A stretch of 35,452 bases of DNA from an uncultured Blautia sp. (GCA_900765525.1 CAAFRY010000031.1:1-35452), one strand, 5' to 3'; shown: positions 16,871 to 24,655, numbered from the stretch's first letter. The notes: generated by a model not told the origin, from the sequence alone. Numbers and translations are program-made.

Positions 16871-17881
16871 ATGGCTTTATTTGAATCATATGAAAGAAGA
16901 ATTGATAAAATCAATCAGGTTTTAAACAGCTATGGTATTGCTTCTATTGAGGAAGCTGAAAAAATCACAAAAGACGCTGGATTAAACGTATATGACATGG
17001 TAAAGGGAATTCAGCCAATCTGCTTCGAGAATGCATGCTGGGCTTACACAGTAGGCGCTGCTATCGCAATCAAGAAGGGCTGCACAAGAGCTGCAGACGC
17101 AGCAGCAGCTATCGGAGAAGGCCTTCAGGCTTTCTGTATTCCTGGTTCCGTGGCTGACCAGCGTAAGGTAGGCTTAGGACATGGTAATTTAGGAAAAATG
17201 CTTCTGGAAGAGGAAACAGACTGCTTCTGCTTCCTGGCTGGACATGAATCCTTTGCAGCCGCAGAAGGCGCTATCGGTATCGCTGAGAAAGCAAACAAAG
17301 TACGTCAGAAACCGCTGCGTGTTATCTTAAACGGTCTTGGAAAAGACGCTGCACAGATTATTGCCCGTATCAACGGATTTACATATGTTGAAACAGATTA
17401 TGACTACTACACAGGCGAACTGAAAGAAGTATTCCGCAAGGCTTACTCTGACGGACCTCGTGCGAAAGTTAACTGCTACGGAGCAAACGACGTTCGTGAA
17501 GGTGTTGCCATCATGTGGAAGGAAGGCGTAGATGTTTCCATTACAGGTAACTCCACAAACCCAACACGTTTCCAGCATCCGGTTGCAGGTACCTACAAGA
17601 AAGAATGTGTAGAAGCTGGAAAGAAATACTTCTCCGTTGCTTCCGGCGGCGGTACAGGACGTACTCTGCATCCAGACAACATGGCAGCAGGTCCTGCTTC
17701 CTACGGTATGACAGATACTTTAGGACGTATGCATTCTGACGCTCAGTTCGCAGGTTCTTCTTCCGTTCCGGCACACGTTGAGATGATGGGTCTTATCGGC
17801 GCAGGAAACAACCCAATGGTTGGTATGACAGTTGCTGTTGCAGTAGCTATTGAGGAAGCAGCAAAGGCTGGTAAATTCTAA
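16871..17881 (+). CDS. GGGtGRT protein
   Basis: A 336-aa member of the family named after its motif, seen here as SGGGTGRTLHPDN around residue 258. The sequence is glycine- and alanine-rich, with several nearly invariant blocks (GLGHGNLGKMLLEEETDCFCFLAGH split over residues about 98-122, then GSSSVPAHVEMMGLIGAGN). No transmembrane segment or signal peptide. Function is not known; co-occurrence with the NifU-like protein suggests a role linked to iron-sulfur or redox metabolism. AGGAGG lies 7 bases before the ATG, and codon bias again indicates strong expression. Confidence 0.9.
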   Translation: MALFESYERRIDKINQVLNSYGIASIEEAEKITKDAGLNVYDMVKGIQPICFENACWAYTVGAAIAIKKGCTRAADAAAAIGEGLQAFCIPGSVADQRKVGLGHGNLGKMLLEEETDCFCFLAGHESFAAAEGAIGIAEKANKVRQKPLRVILNGLGKDAAQIIARINGFTYVETDYDYYTGELKEVFRKAYSDGPRAKVNCYGANDVREGVAIMWKEGVDVSITGNSTNPTRFQHPVAGTYKKECVEAGKKYFSVASGGGTGRTLHPDNMAAGPASYGMTDTLGRMHSDAQFAGSSSVPAHVEMMGLIGAGNNPMVGMTVAVAVAIEEAAKAGKF

Positions 17882-18321
17882 GAAATACAGTATAATTACG
17901 GATTGTTCAGAACGTAAATCGTTGTAAAATCTTGGGAGAAGCTGCCGGTGATATACAGATGCAGGCAACACACAAGAGAATACAGCAGTACAAATTTGAG
18001 CATGAAATAAGGGAATATCGGGAATAGATAATCCAAAACAGGGGGCGTTGTGACCGGCTGAGTCACAACGTCCCCTGTAATGCTATGAGGAGATGTGCAT
18101 GCGTTTAGATTTTTCCATTGTAAGCAGCCGTATATAGAAAAACAACCCTTGTACATGGAGGGTATGATACACAAAGATTTGTTAGAAAAACCTGCAATAA
18201 GAGAGAAAGTGTTTGCTTTGGGCAGGCATACTTCAAGATACTGAGTCGTGTTCCATGGATATTCACACACCTCTGTGGTTGTGGAGCAGATACGGTTTTA
18301 AAATGAAAGTTGGTGAATGTG
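17882..18321. other. Gene-poor region with a strong hairpin
   Basis: No gene is supported in these 440 bases. Short plus-strand frames near 17960-18020 and 18157-18243 read as 22-28 residues without clear ribosome sites and match nothing recognised. The main structure is the inverted repeat at 18039-18077, listed separately. Confidence 0.5.
18039..18077. repeat. 16-bp inverted repeat / hairpin
   Basis: CAGGGGGCGTTGTGAC pairs with GTCACAACGTCCCCTG (15 Watson-Crick pairs and one G-T) around a 7-nt loop. It lies 158 bases after the GGGtGRT stop. No T-tract follows in either direction, so a plain intrinsic terminator is not clear; it may be a mobile palindromic element. Confidence 0.75.
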
Positions 18322-18477
18322 ATGCAAAATCATCTCGGCCGGGGTGAAAAGCTTTTACTTTCTTATATCCGTGGAAAAGACCTGGATTTAGAAGTTGTCA
18401 GAGATTTTAAAGATTTGATGGCCTTTGGTACGTTCATTTTAGCATTGCTGACATTCGTTTTTACGTTTATCAGGTAA
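18322..18477 (+). CDS. Putative type I toxin, holin-like small membrane peptide
   Basis: A 51-aa frame ending in a single hydrophobic helix, DLMAFGTFILALLTFVFTFIR, similar in length and pattern to 'putative holin-like toxin' peptides of Firmicutes (typical core LMIAFGTFIIALLTF). The N-terminal 30 residues may be untranslated leader, as an internal ATG (18418) starts just before the helix; neither start has a strong ribosome site. Downstream is a terminator and, on the other strand, a promoter and terminator for a short antisense RNA. That layout matches type I toxin-antitoxin loci such as txpA/ratA. Toxicity is inferred. Confidence 0.65.
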   Translation: MQNHLGRGEKLLLSYIRGKDLDLEVVRDFKDLMAFGTFILALLTFVFTFIR

Positions 18478-18492
18478 TGTTTTAAGCATAGA

Positions 18493-18588
18493 AAAACCAC
18501 CCCGGACTTTGACTGAGTAATGAGGTGGTAATTCTATGTTATTCCTTATTATAAGGTCAACCCCTTGTGGGCGGTTGTTCCTTTTTTC
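18493..18588 (-). ncRNA. Putative antisense antitoxin RNA
   Basis: A strong minus-strand promoter (18595-18623) would start an RNA near 18588 that runs toward the toxin gene. It would end at the hairpin ACCACCTC...GGGGTGGT followed by five T residues on the minus strand (18492-18529), giving about 95 nt. It overlaps the 3' untranslated part of the toxin transcript, whose terminator lies at 18553-18587, so the two RNAs are complementary over most of the antisense length. Confidence 0.65.
18553..18587 (+). terminator. Terminator of the toxin mRNA
   Basis: AAGG-CAACC pairs with GGTTG-TCCTT (small bulge) around a loop containing CTTGTGGGC, followed by a T6 tract. Together with the minus-strand hairpin at 18492-18529 it forms the overlapping convergent terminators of a type I toxin-antitoxin locus. 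Confidence 0.6.
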
Positions 18589-18594
18589 ACTTAT

Positions 18595-18623
18595 AATATA
18601 ACACGATTGTTGGGAAGGTTCAA
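18595..18623 (-). promoter_or_regulatory. Promoter of the antisense RNA
   Basis: On the minus strand TTGAAC (18623-18618) and TATATT (18600-18595) are separated by exactly 17 bp. No protein gene lies downstream in this direction before the hairpin at 18492-18529, so it fits a small RNA promoter. Confidence 0.65.
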
Positions 18624-18704
18624 TACAAAAATCAGTTAAGTGTGAAGTGATTTATTTTGCCTGTGACGCTTTTTTAGAACCTATTAAGAAAGTGACAATT
18701 GAAA

Positions 18705-18933
18705 ATGAAAGATGTGATTAAAGTGGCAGAAGGAGCGGATATGATTGTAAACGGCTATGCTTTTACACATTTGAACAGGGGTACCGGGTGAAAATTTAAA
18801 CCGACCTGATAAAGAGGTTGTTTTTTCAAAAGATGGAGAAGTTTTGGAAACCAGTATGGACAATATAGAACTTAACATTGCTAGAGATTATCTTAGGAAA
18901 AATCTCCGTTTTATGAGGGAAGAGTATGCCTAA
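18705..18933 (+). pseudogene. Frame-broken small hypothetical gene
   Basis: Reading from ATG 18705 gives 28 residues (MKDVIKVAEGADMIVNGYAF...) and a stop at 18789. A +1 shift there continues with a sensible acidic/amphipathic sequence (ENLNRPDKEVVFSKDGEVLE, then about 27 more residues) to a stop at 18933. A third frame just upstream (18644-18721) also reads like protein (VIYFACDAFLEPIKKVTIEN). The simplest reading is one small gene decayed by single-base insertions. The family is not recognised. Confidence 0.45.
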
Positions 18934-19021
18934 ATATTATGAATTTAAGATAGTGGGATACTATTTATATTTTACATCTTATTGCATAGTAGAATGTACG
19001 CATGTTAATGTAAGAGCTAAG

Positions 19022-19066
19022 CTGCCCCATTAAACAGAAATTCTGAAATTTTGTTTAATGGGGCAG
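19022..19066. terminator. 15-bp perfect hairpin after the GH120 gene
   Basis: CTGCCCCATTAAACA pairs perfectly with TGTTTAATGGGGCAG. It lies just past the stop of the minus-strand GH120 gene, where a terminator is expected, although the T-tract is weak. The right arm matches 14 of 15 bases of 26112-26126 in another intergenic hairpin, so it also belongs to a small repeat family. Confidence 0.65.
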
Positions 19067-19078
19067 TCTCATTGTCTT

Positions 19079-21112
19079 TTAATTCAATTTTTTCCCTGCG
19101 TCCTCCGGATTTTCAAAGGGTCCTGCCATAGGATGCACAGGTCTGTGATTTCCGAAGTAGTCTTCATTAAAGGTAATGGGAGAGCCGTCGGGATTTTCAT
19201 AGAACTCTTCCGGCTCAAAGGCCATGCCCAGAGTCTGGGTGCTGATGGTGCCCAGGGTAATCTGAGGAAGCACTTCGTAGAGGTTTGTGTTCAGTCTCCA
19301 TTCTCCGTCTTTTTCTTCCAGTGATAAAGTAACCTTATGGGTATCATCTACGATACAGTTCTTTTCTTTTTTCCAGGCTTTGGCGCCGTTTAAGTAAACA
19401 TTTCCTTCTGCCCATACCGGGAGATGCATGTAATAACGGTCGCTGTCCGGGCTTCCCATGCCGCAGTAGCCATCAAATTCTTTTACCCATTCTTCATAGA
19501 GCTGGTAGCCGTTGTCAAACATCCAGGTACCTACGTCCAGGTTTCCGTCATCCCAGCCGTTTTTCCCTTCGCCCTGGAGATAGTCATAGATTTTCTCCAT
19601 ACCCGGCCGTTTGGGCTGCTGCACAAAGATATTATTGTAGAACCGGTCGTCTCCATGAAGGAAAGTCATAAAGCCTGCCACCTCTGTCCGGTGAGGTACA
19701 TGGTAAGGGGTGTACCGGGGAGAGGATAAGGTAAGGGCTCCATTGTCGGTGCCTTTTCCAACGGCAGTTAATGCTCCTGCAAAGAGATTATGTACAAAGG
19801 CAACTCCCTGGGTAGCCAGCTTTATGCTGCGGTCAGAGAGAAGCAGGTTATTGTCTACCAGAGTAGGTCCATGGGATACTTCGATGAAAATATCTTCGCC
19901 CATGCCAGGGTCTGTGGGGTCAATACAGTCATCCGGAAGGGGCAGGCAGTTGTCATGGAACAGGTTCTGTGTCACACGGGTGCCCTGGGCCTGCCAGTCA
20001 AGCCACAGGCCTCTGGTGCAGTGGTGGATATGGTTTCTCCGGTAAATCACGTCAATGGCTGCATGCATTTTGATTCCGCCGATTTCTGCTCCGGCCAGAT
20101 TCTGTTTGTTGTTAATGTGGTGGATGTGATTGTCCTCAATTAAGGAGAAAACTCCGCCTAAGTGGCCCACGATTCCTGTCTGTCCGCAGTCATGGATATT
20201 ACATTTCCGGATAATATGGGAACCGATATTTTCCTTTGTCCAGCCTTCCCTCTGGGCCTGGCAGATGCAGTCACGCTCGGTCTGGGTTCCGTCTTTGAAT
20301 TTCCAGGTAAGCCATTTATTGTCATTGTTTGGCTGACGGTATTTTCCCAGAGAAATACCGGAGCATTTGGAATGGGATACTTCACAGTTTTCGATAATCC
20401 ATCCTTTGGACCAGTGAGGGCCAATCATACCTTCCTGATAAGCGGTAGGCGGCGCCCATTGAGTGGCAGCCATGGTAACAGTAAAGCCGGACAGAGTGAT
20501 GTAGCCCACTCCTTCCTTATCCGGATAGAAACCATTTCTGCGCACGTTGATTTCTACATTTTCCTCATTGGGGTTGGCGCCCTGGAAGTTAGCATAGAGG
20601 ATAGTTTCGTTTTTCTCTTCATCCTGCTCGGTATACCAGGTATAAACAGAGAAATCCGGGTCCCAGGAGATTCTGGATTTTACAGGATTTAAAACGCCCT
20701 CCAGGTCTGTGACTTCATAGAGAGATTTTCCGTTCAGATAAACTTCTCCTGTGTGGGCGATGAAAGTAGCGATAAACCAGTCGCCGCTGACTAAGGTGGT
20801 GTAAGGATTATAGTTTCCGAAAAGACCGTTGGGAATCCGGGCGGTCCATACATTTCCCTGGTATGGCTCCCAGCATTTTACTTCCTCGGCTCCGGTAATC
20901 ACCGCCTTTAAAGGCTCCACAGAAGTGTAGGTGATTCTGGCCTCTTCTGTTCCGGCATGGATGGGATTTACATATTCCCGGTAAATGCCAGGATATACCA
21001 GCACTTCGTCTCCGGCCTTGGCAATATTGGCCGCCTCCTGAATGTTTTTAAAAGGATATTCTTGGCTGCCGTTTCCGCTTTTGGAAACAGAGGCATCAAC
21101 ATAGTATTTCAT
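19079..21112 (-). CDS. GH120 family beta-xylosidase
   Basis: A 677-aa right-handed beta-helix enzyme. Many blocks match GH120 beta-xylosidases as I recall the Thermoanaerobacterium XylC sequence: GIYREYVNP near the N terminus, YANFQGANPNEENVEINVRR, AATQWAPPTA and GHLGGVFS. The two catalytic positions of that family appear conserved: Asp372 in GLWLDWQAQGTRV (nucleophile) and Glu411 in FIEVSHGP (acid/base). It should release xylose from xylo-oligosaccharides. No signal peptide, so cytoplasmic. Start 21112 has GGGAGG 6 bases upstream; the frame stays open for another 71 codons but that part covers the promoter. It lies downstream of the sensor kinase and regulator on the same strand. Confidence 0.88.
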   Translation of the reverse strand: MKYYVDASVSKSGNGSQEYPFKNIQEAANIAKAGDEVLVYPGIYREYVNPIHAGTEEARITYTSVEPLKAVITGAEEVKCWEPYQGNVWTARIPNGLFGNYNPYTTLVSGDWFIATFIAHTGEVYLNGKSLYEVTDLEGVLNPVKSRISWDPDFSVYTWYTEQDEEKNETILYANFQGANPNEENVEINVRRNGFYPDKEGVGYITLSGFTVTMAATQWAPPTAYQEGMIGPHWSKGWIIENCEVSHSKCSGISLGKYRQPNNDNKWLTWKFKDGTQTERDCICQAQREGWTKENIGSHIIRKCNIHDCGQTGIVGHLGGVFSLIEDNHIHHINNKQNLAGAEIGGIKMHAAIDVIYRRNHIHHCTRGLWLDWQAQGTRVTQNLFHDNCLPLPDDCIDPTDPGMGEDIFIEVSHGPTLVDNNLLLSDRSIKLATQGVAFVHNLFAGALTAVGKGTDNGALTLSSPRYTPYHVPHRTEVAGFMTFLHGDDRFYNNIFVQQPKRPGMEKIYDYLQGEGKNGWDDGNLDVGTWMFDNGYQLYEEWVKEFDGYCGMGSPDSDRYYMHLPVWAEGNVYLNGAKAWKKEKNCIVDDTHKVTLSLEEKDGEWRLNTNLYEVLPQITLGTISTQTLGMAFEPEEFYENPDGSPITFNEDYFGNHRPVHPMAGPFENPEDAGKKLN

Positions 21113-21145
21113 AAAAAACCTCCCGATAAAAGATTTGTTAACTGC

Positions 21146-21174
21146 ATTATAGAATTTTGGATATTTGTATTCAA
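21146..21174 (-). promoter_or_regulatory. Promoter of the GH120 gene
   Basis: On the minus strand TTGAAT (21174-21169) and TATAAT (21151-21146) are 17 bp apart, with transcription predicted from about 21139. The hexamers and spacing equal those of the promoter ahead of the sensor kinase (24627-24655), including TATTGAAT around the -35. Confidence 0.7.
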
Positions 21175-21179
21175 TAGGA

Positions 21180-21208
21180 AAAAGGGGGATTTTTATTGAA
21201 AAATTCCT
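21180..21208 (-). terminator. Possible terminator after the regulator gene
   Basis: On the minus strand GGAATTTTT and AAAAATCCC can pair (one mismatch) around CAAT, followed by CCCTTTTT. It would separate the regulator transcript from the GH120 promoter. The stem is mostly A-T, so support is modest. Confidence 0.4.
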
Positions 21209-21224
21209 GGTCTTTTTCTCTTTT

Positions 21225-22415
21225 CTATTCCTTATGCAAATTTTGTCTTTCCCGGTAGGCGGAAGGAGACATACCCAGCTTCTTTTTGAAACTGTTACTG
21301 AAATAATACTGATTGGCATACCCACATTTATTACTTATTTCCTTCAGGGACAGCCGTGTGTCTGACAGATAACGGCAGGCGCTGTCGATACGCAGTGCTG
21401 CAATGGTGTCGCTGATACTTTGCCCGGATACCTTTTTGTATAAAGAACTGAGGTAGGCTGGAGAGATATTGGCATGCTGGGCAATATCATTGAGACAGAG
21501 ACTGCTGCGCTCAAAATTTTCTTTGATATATCCCAGGGCTACTGTATATATTTGGTTATGATAGCTTTCCATGGAGGAATCCAGCTTTTCATAGGCAAGG
21601 GTACAGAGCCGGGTAATCCATAATACAAACTGTTCGTAGGTCTTAAAAGAGTCAAACTGCTTATACACATCCAGAATTTCCCGTTCTAAATCTGACGTGT
21701 CCAGGTTAAGCTCGTATAAAAATTTTAAGATACGTCCCAAAAGAGAATATATACGAACAAAAATCATATTTTTATCTTGTACCTGTGTGGTAAGGCGATG
21801 AAAAAATTCTCTCAGCCATTCTTCTATTGCCTTTAGATTTCCGGCACAGATAAGACGAATCAATTCTTCCTCTGAGGCTTCGGAGAAAGAGAGGAGACTA
21901 AATTCCTTTCCCAGAGCCTCCCTGGCATCAAAAATATTCTTATGAGGGAAAAAGAATCGGTATTTCAGGGCTCGGGCCGCACTGGCATAGGAGGCCGGAA
22001 GATTCCAGAAATCATGAACAACAGTGCCGATACCCATATTCAGGGTGTAACGGTGATTCTCATAGGATTCCGTTAGCTTCTGGGCCCCTTTGTGCAGTTC
22101 TTGAAGTACCCTATGGGGAGAAGTGCTGTTTTCTCCCAAAATGCAGATGATATAATCCGGTTTTGTCAGAAAATGGATATAGGCAAAGGATTGAAAGCTT
22201 TCCCGGGCAAAGTCCTGAATATTCAGTAGCTCCATCTGAAGCTGGGCAAAATCGGAACAGCTGTCCTCAATTCCTGTGTATTCCGATTCAATGACCAGTA
22301 CCGCAAAATAGTCAAAGTCTGTTTTTAAATTTATATATTCTAAGAAAGGACTAAGCCGGGCTGAAGGGTTTTCCCCCGGAAATTGAAGCAAGTCGTCAAA
22401 AAATTTATCTGTCAT
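21225..22415 (-). CDS. AraC-type output half of a YesN-like response regulator (frame-shifted from its receiver)
   Basis: From the ATG at 22415 this frame encodes 396 aa: a middle region typical of YesN-type regulators and a C-terminal AraC helix-turn-helix pair (SLCLNDIAQHANISPAYLSS and LKEISNKCGYANQYYFSNSF). The ATG shares its A with the receiver's stop codon (TGATG). Upstream of the ATG the same frame stays open and reads NQELLKASRPLM, the normal linker of an intact YesN protein. This is therefore the second half of one regulator, separated by a -1 frame change at the A6 run at 22452-22447. It may be made by coupled re-initiation, by slippage, or not at all. Confidence 0.85.
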   Translation of the reverse strand: MTDKFFDDLLQFPGENPSARLSPFLEYINLKTDFDYFAVLVIESEYTGIEDSCSDFAQLQMELLNIQDFARESFQSFAYIHFLTKPDYIICILGENSTSPHRVLQELHKGAQKLTESYENHRYTLNMGIGTVVHDFWNLPASYASAARALKYRFFFPHKNIFDAREALGKEFSLLSFSEASEEELIRLICAGNLKAIEEWLREFFHRLTTQVQDKNMIFVRIYSLLGRILKFLYELNLDTSDLEREILDVYKQFDSFKTYEQFVLWITRLCTLAYEKLDSSMESYHNQIYTVALGYIKENFERSSLCLNDIAQHANISPAYLSSLYKKVSGQSISDTIAALRIDSACRYLSDTRLSLKEISNKCGYANQYYFSNSFKKKLGMSPSAYRERQNLHKE

Positions 22416-22792
22416 CAGAGGCCGACTGGCTTTAAGCAGCTCTTGATTTTTTCTGTGAGATAAGAATAATCCAGGGGCTTTTCAATATAGTCATAGGCTC
22501 CTAGCCGGATAGCCCTTTTGGCATATTCAAATTTATCGTAAGCACTGACCAGAATAATTTTTACCATGGGATTCAGGGCAAGAGCCAGTTTACACATGGA
22601 AATTCCGTCTAAATCCGGCATTTCAATATCGGAAATGATTAAATCCACAGGGGAATTCTTCATAGCATCCAGAGCGGAACGACTGTTGTGCTGGATGATA
22701 GAAACCTCTGCATCTAAATCAGACCAGGCAATATTCTTTTCAATTCCCTCTGCGGCCAGGTAATTGTCATCTACAATCATCACTTTCTTCAT
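22415..22792 (-). CDS. Response regulator receiver domain (first half of split YesN-like regulator)
   Basis: A 125-aa CheY-like receiver: acidic pair D8-D9, phospho-acceptor Asp55 in IISDIEMPDLDG, and conserved Lys105 in YIEKPLD. It stops right after the last helix begins (LTEKIKSCLKPVGL), whereas related regulators continue into an AraC output domain. The ATG at 22792 is chosen because GGAGG lies 6 bases upstream; the ATG at 22798 touches the ribosome site. The start overlaps the end of the sensor kinase by 26 bases. Confidence 0.88.
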   Translation of the reverse strand: MKKVMIVDDNYLAAEGIEKNIAWSDLDAEVSIIQHNSRSALDAMKNSPVDLIISDIEMPDLDGISMCKLALALNPMVKIILVSAYDKFEYAKRAIRLGAYDYIEKPLDYSYLTEKIKSCLKPVGL

Positions 22793-24596
22793 GTTCATCC
22801 TCCATCTGATTAAATTCTATGGTAATAAGAGTTCCGTGGTAAAGACGGCTGTCAATGGATATTCGGCCATTGCCGAAGGACGGGCTGGAGATTCGTTTGT
22901 TTACATTTCCAATCCCAAAATGTTTCTCATAATCTACGATTTTGCTGTCTAATGTATGACGCAGTTCGGCCAGATGTTTTTCACTGATACCCACTCCATT
23001 ATCGGAAATTTTAATGATTACCGTCTCATCTCCATAAAGGGCAGAAATACGGATATGGATGTTAGGTGTTCTCTGGGACAGGCCGTGCAGGATGGCGTTT
23101 TCCAGAAAGGGCTGGAGGGTAAATTTACAAATTAAGAAATTTTCAATACCATCCTCCAGATAAACCTCCCAGGAAAGATTATCGTTGTGACAGAGCTTTT
23201 CGATTTCTAAGTATAGCCGGGCAATTTCTAATTCATCTTTTAAAGAAATCAGGTCCCCGGATTTTCGCAGTGTTATCCGGTAAAAACGAGTAAGGTTTGT
23301 CAGCATTTGGTTAGCCGTATCCAGCCTGCCGGTGGACTGGCAGGTTTGTATGGAACCCAGAATGTTGTAAAGAAAATGAGGGTTGATTTGGGACTGGAGA
23401 AGCTGATATTTCAGCTTTTCTTCTGCCAGAGAAAGCCCCAGGATGGATTCCATGTTATTTTTCAAAGATAATTGCATTTTCTGGAAAGTTAAGCCCAGAC
23501 GGTCAATTTCATCCCAATTCTCCGGATTTTTGCCGGAGGGGATTAACTCTGAAAGGTCTTCGCCGGGAGTATCTAAAGTAAGATGCTCCATGGCACCGGA
23601 CAGCACTTTGATTTTTTTCGTCAGCCTCCTGGAAATGGCTATGATAACCAGAAGGGTAAGAGGCAGAGAAAAAAGTAAAGTTACCAGGATACTTTGTATC
23701 AGCACCTGAACATTTTCCTGAATATAGGAATCAGGAATTTCTGTAATATGATACCATCCGTTCTGCAGCTGTACACAATGATAAGCAATATGATTTTCAT
23801 AAAAAAGCTGACCATTCTTTGTTTGCAGCCTGGACAGAAGGTCCCGGTCCATTTTGGGCGTTTGTACCGGATTATTATGTGTCAGAATTTCGCCCTGAGC
23901 AGTAAGAATATAGCTGGATATATTTTTATCTGCAAAGGATTCCTCCAGATACCCGGAGAACTCCGAAATATCCAGGAAGATTATATAGGCGTAAGCTGTT
24001 TCCTTTGTTTCGGTATCTTTAAGAATCCGGCAGCAGGCAATGCAGTTTTCAGCTTTATCAGAACCGGAAATTAGCAGCGGGACAGAAACATTTTCCTGAT
24101 AAAACCAGATAGAATCGGTACCGGGATTATCCAGGGAGCTTTTGGGTATTCTATAGTTTTGCAGTTTCTCCAATGGGAAAAAATAAAGCCCTTCTTTAGC
24201 ACCCAGGTGCTCCTGAGGAAGAAAAATACCGGCATAATATAAATCAAAGGTGGACTTAAAAAGTGAAACATTGTTTCTGGTATCAGTCAGAGAAGAAAGG
24301 CTGTCCATGGCCGTATCTGACTGCATAAGAGCATACATATCATACTGCAAAGCATCTGCCACGTTTTCTACCTGGGAAAAGCGCTGATTAATCTGCATAT
24401 TCAGTTGGTCATCTGCGGCCAGAGAAGCATTCAAAATTCTTTCTTCTGCAATGTGATAGGAAACAAAGTAAGAAATCCCTCCTATGATACCTAAGGGTAT
24501 TAAGGTGCATAATAAAAAAGCCCAGAGTAGTTTAGCCTGAAAATGTGAGAAATATTTCCGGATGTTAATAGCGAATCTTTTCTTATGATTTTTCAT
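22767..24596 (-). CDS. YesM-type sensor histidine kinase
   Basis: A 609-aa membrane kinase. A transmembrane helix near 22-45 and a second near 300-320 bracket an extracellular sensing domain of about 250 aa. A HAMP-like linker follows, then the His_kinase motif QINPHFLYNILGSIQ with the phospho-accepting His407, and a C-terminal ATPase domain with NAILHGL and ISDNGVGI motifs. YesM/YesN-type pairs commonly control carbohydrate uptake loci. The gene diverges from the binding-protein/permease operon and precedes the regulator and GH120. The ATG has AGGGGGAT upstream. Confidence 0.93.
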   Translation of the reverse strand: MKNHKKRFAINIRKYFSHFQAKLLWAFLLCTLIPLGIIGGISYFVSYHIAEERILNASLAADDQLNMQINQRFSQVENVADALQYDMYALMQSDTAMDSLSSLTDTRNNVSLFKSTFDLYYAGIFLPQEHLGAKEGLYFFPLEKLQNYRIPKSSLDNPGTDSIWFYQENVSVPLLISGSDKAENCIACCRILKDTETKETAYAYIIFLDISEFSGYLEESFADKNISSYILTAQGEILTHNNPVQTPKMDRDLLSRLQTKNGQLFYENHIAYHCVQLQNGWYHITEIPDSYIQENVQVLIQSILVTLLFSLPLTLLVIIAISRRLTKKIKVLSGAMEHLTLDTPGEDLSELIPSGKNPENWDEIDRLGLTFQKMQLSLKNNMESILGLSLAEEKLKYQLLQSQINPHFLYNILGSIQTCQSTGRLDTANQMLTNLTRFYRITLRKSGDLISLKDELEIARLYLEIEKLCHNDNLSWEVYLEDGIENFLICKFTLQPFLENAILHGLSQRTPNIHIRISALYGDETVIIKISDNGVGISEKHLAELRHTLDSKIVDYEKHFGIGNVNKRISSPSFGNGRISIDSRLYHGTLITIEFNQMEDEHEESDDCR

Positions 24597-24626
24597 AGTA
24601 TCCCCCTGTGGTAAAAGTATGTCCCA

Positions 24627-24655
24627 ATTATAAAATAGAGAAAAAAGGGATTCAA
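24627..24655 (-). promoter_or_regulatory. Promoter of the sensor kinase gene
   Basis: On the minus strand TTGAAT (24655-24650), 17 bp, TATAAT (24632-24627). It is a near-consensus sigma-A promoter about 30 bases upstream of the kinase start. The region up to 24781 must also hold the divergent promoter for the importer operon, which is not clear by eye. Confidence 0.7.

Noticed and set aside
17896..18270. 124-codon minus-strand frame in the gene-poor region
   Set aside because: It crosses the strong palindrome at 18039-18077, has no good ribosome site and unusual composition. No family is recognised.
18418..18443. Similarity of the toxin coding stretch TACGTTCATTTTAGCAT to the repeat at 10737-10763
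   Set aside because: About 22 of 26 bases can be matched, but the segment is explained by the toxin's transmembrane codons. The other copies do not encode a similar helix, so the resemblance is probably chance.
20162..20692. 176-codon plus-strand frame opposite GH120
   Set aside because: It overlaps the most conserved part of the GH120 gene and has no ribosome site or family resemblance.
21113..21325. N-terminal extension of the GH120 frame
   Set aside because: The extra 71 codons cover the TTGAAT/TATAAT promoter and lack family similarity, while the start at 21112 has a good ribosome site and begins with the family's N-terminal sequence.
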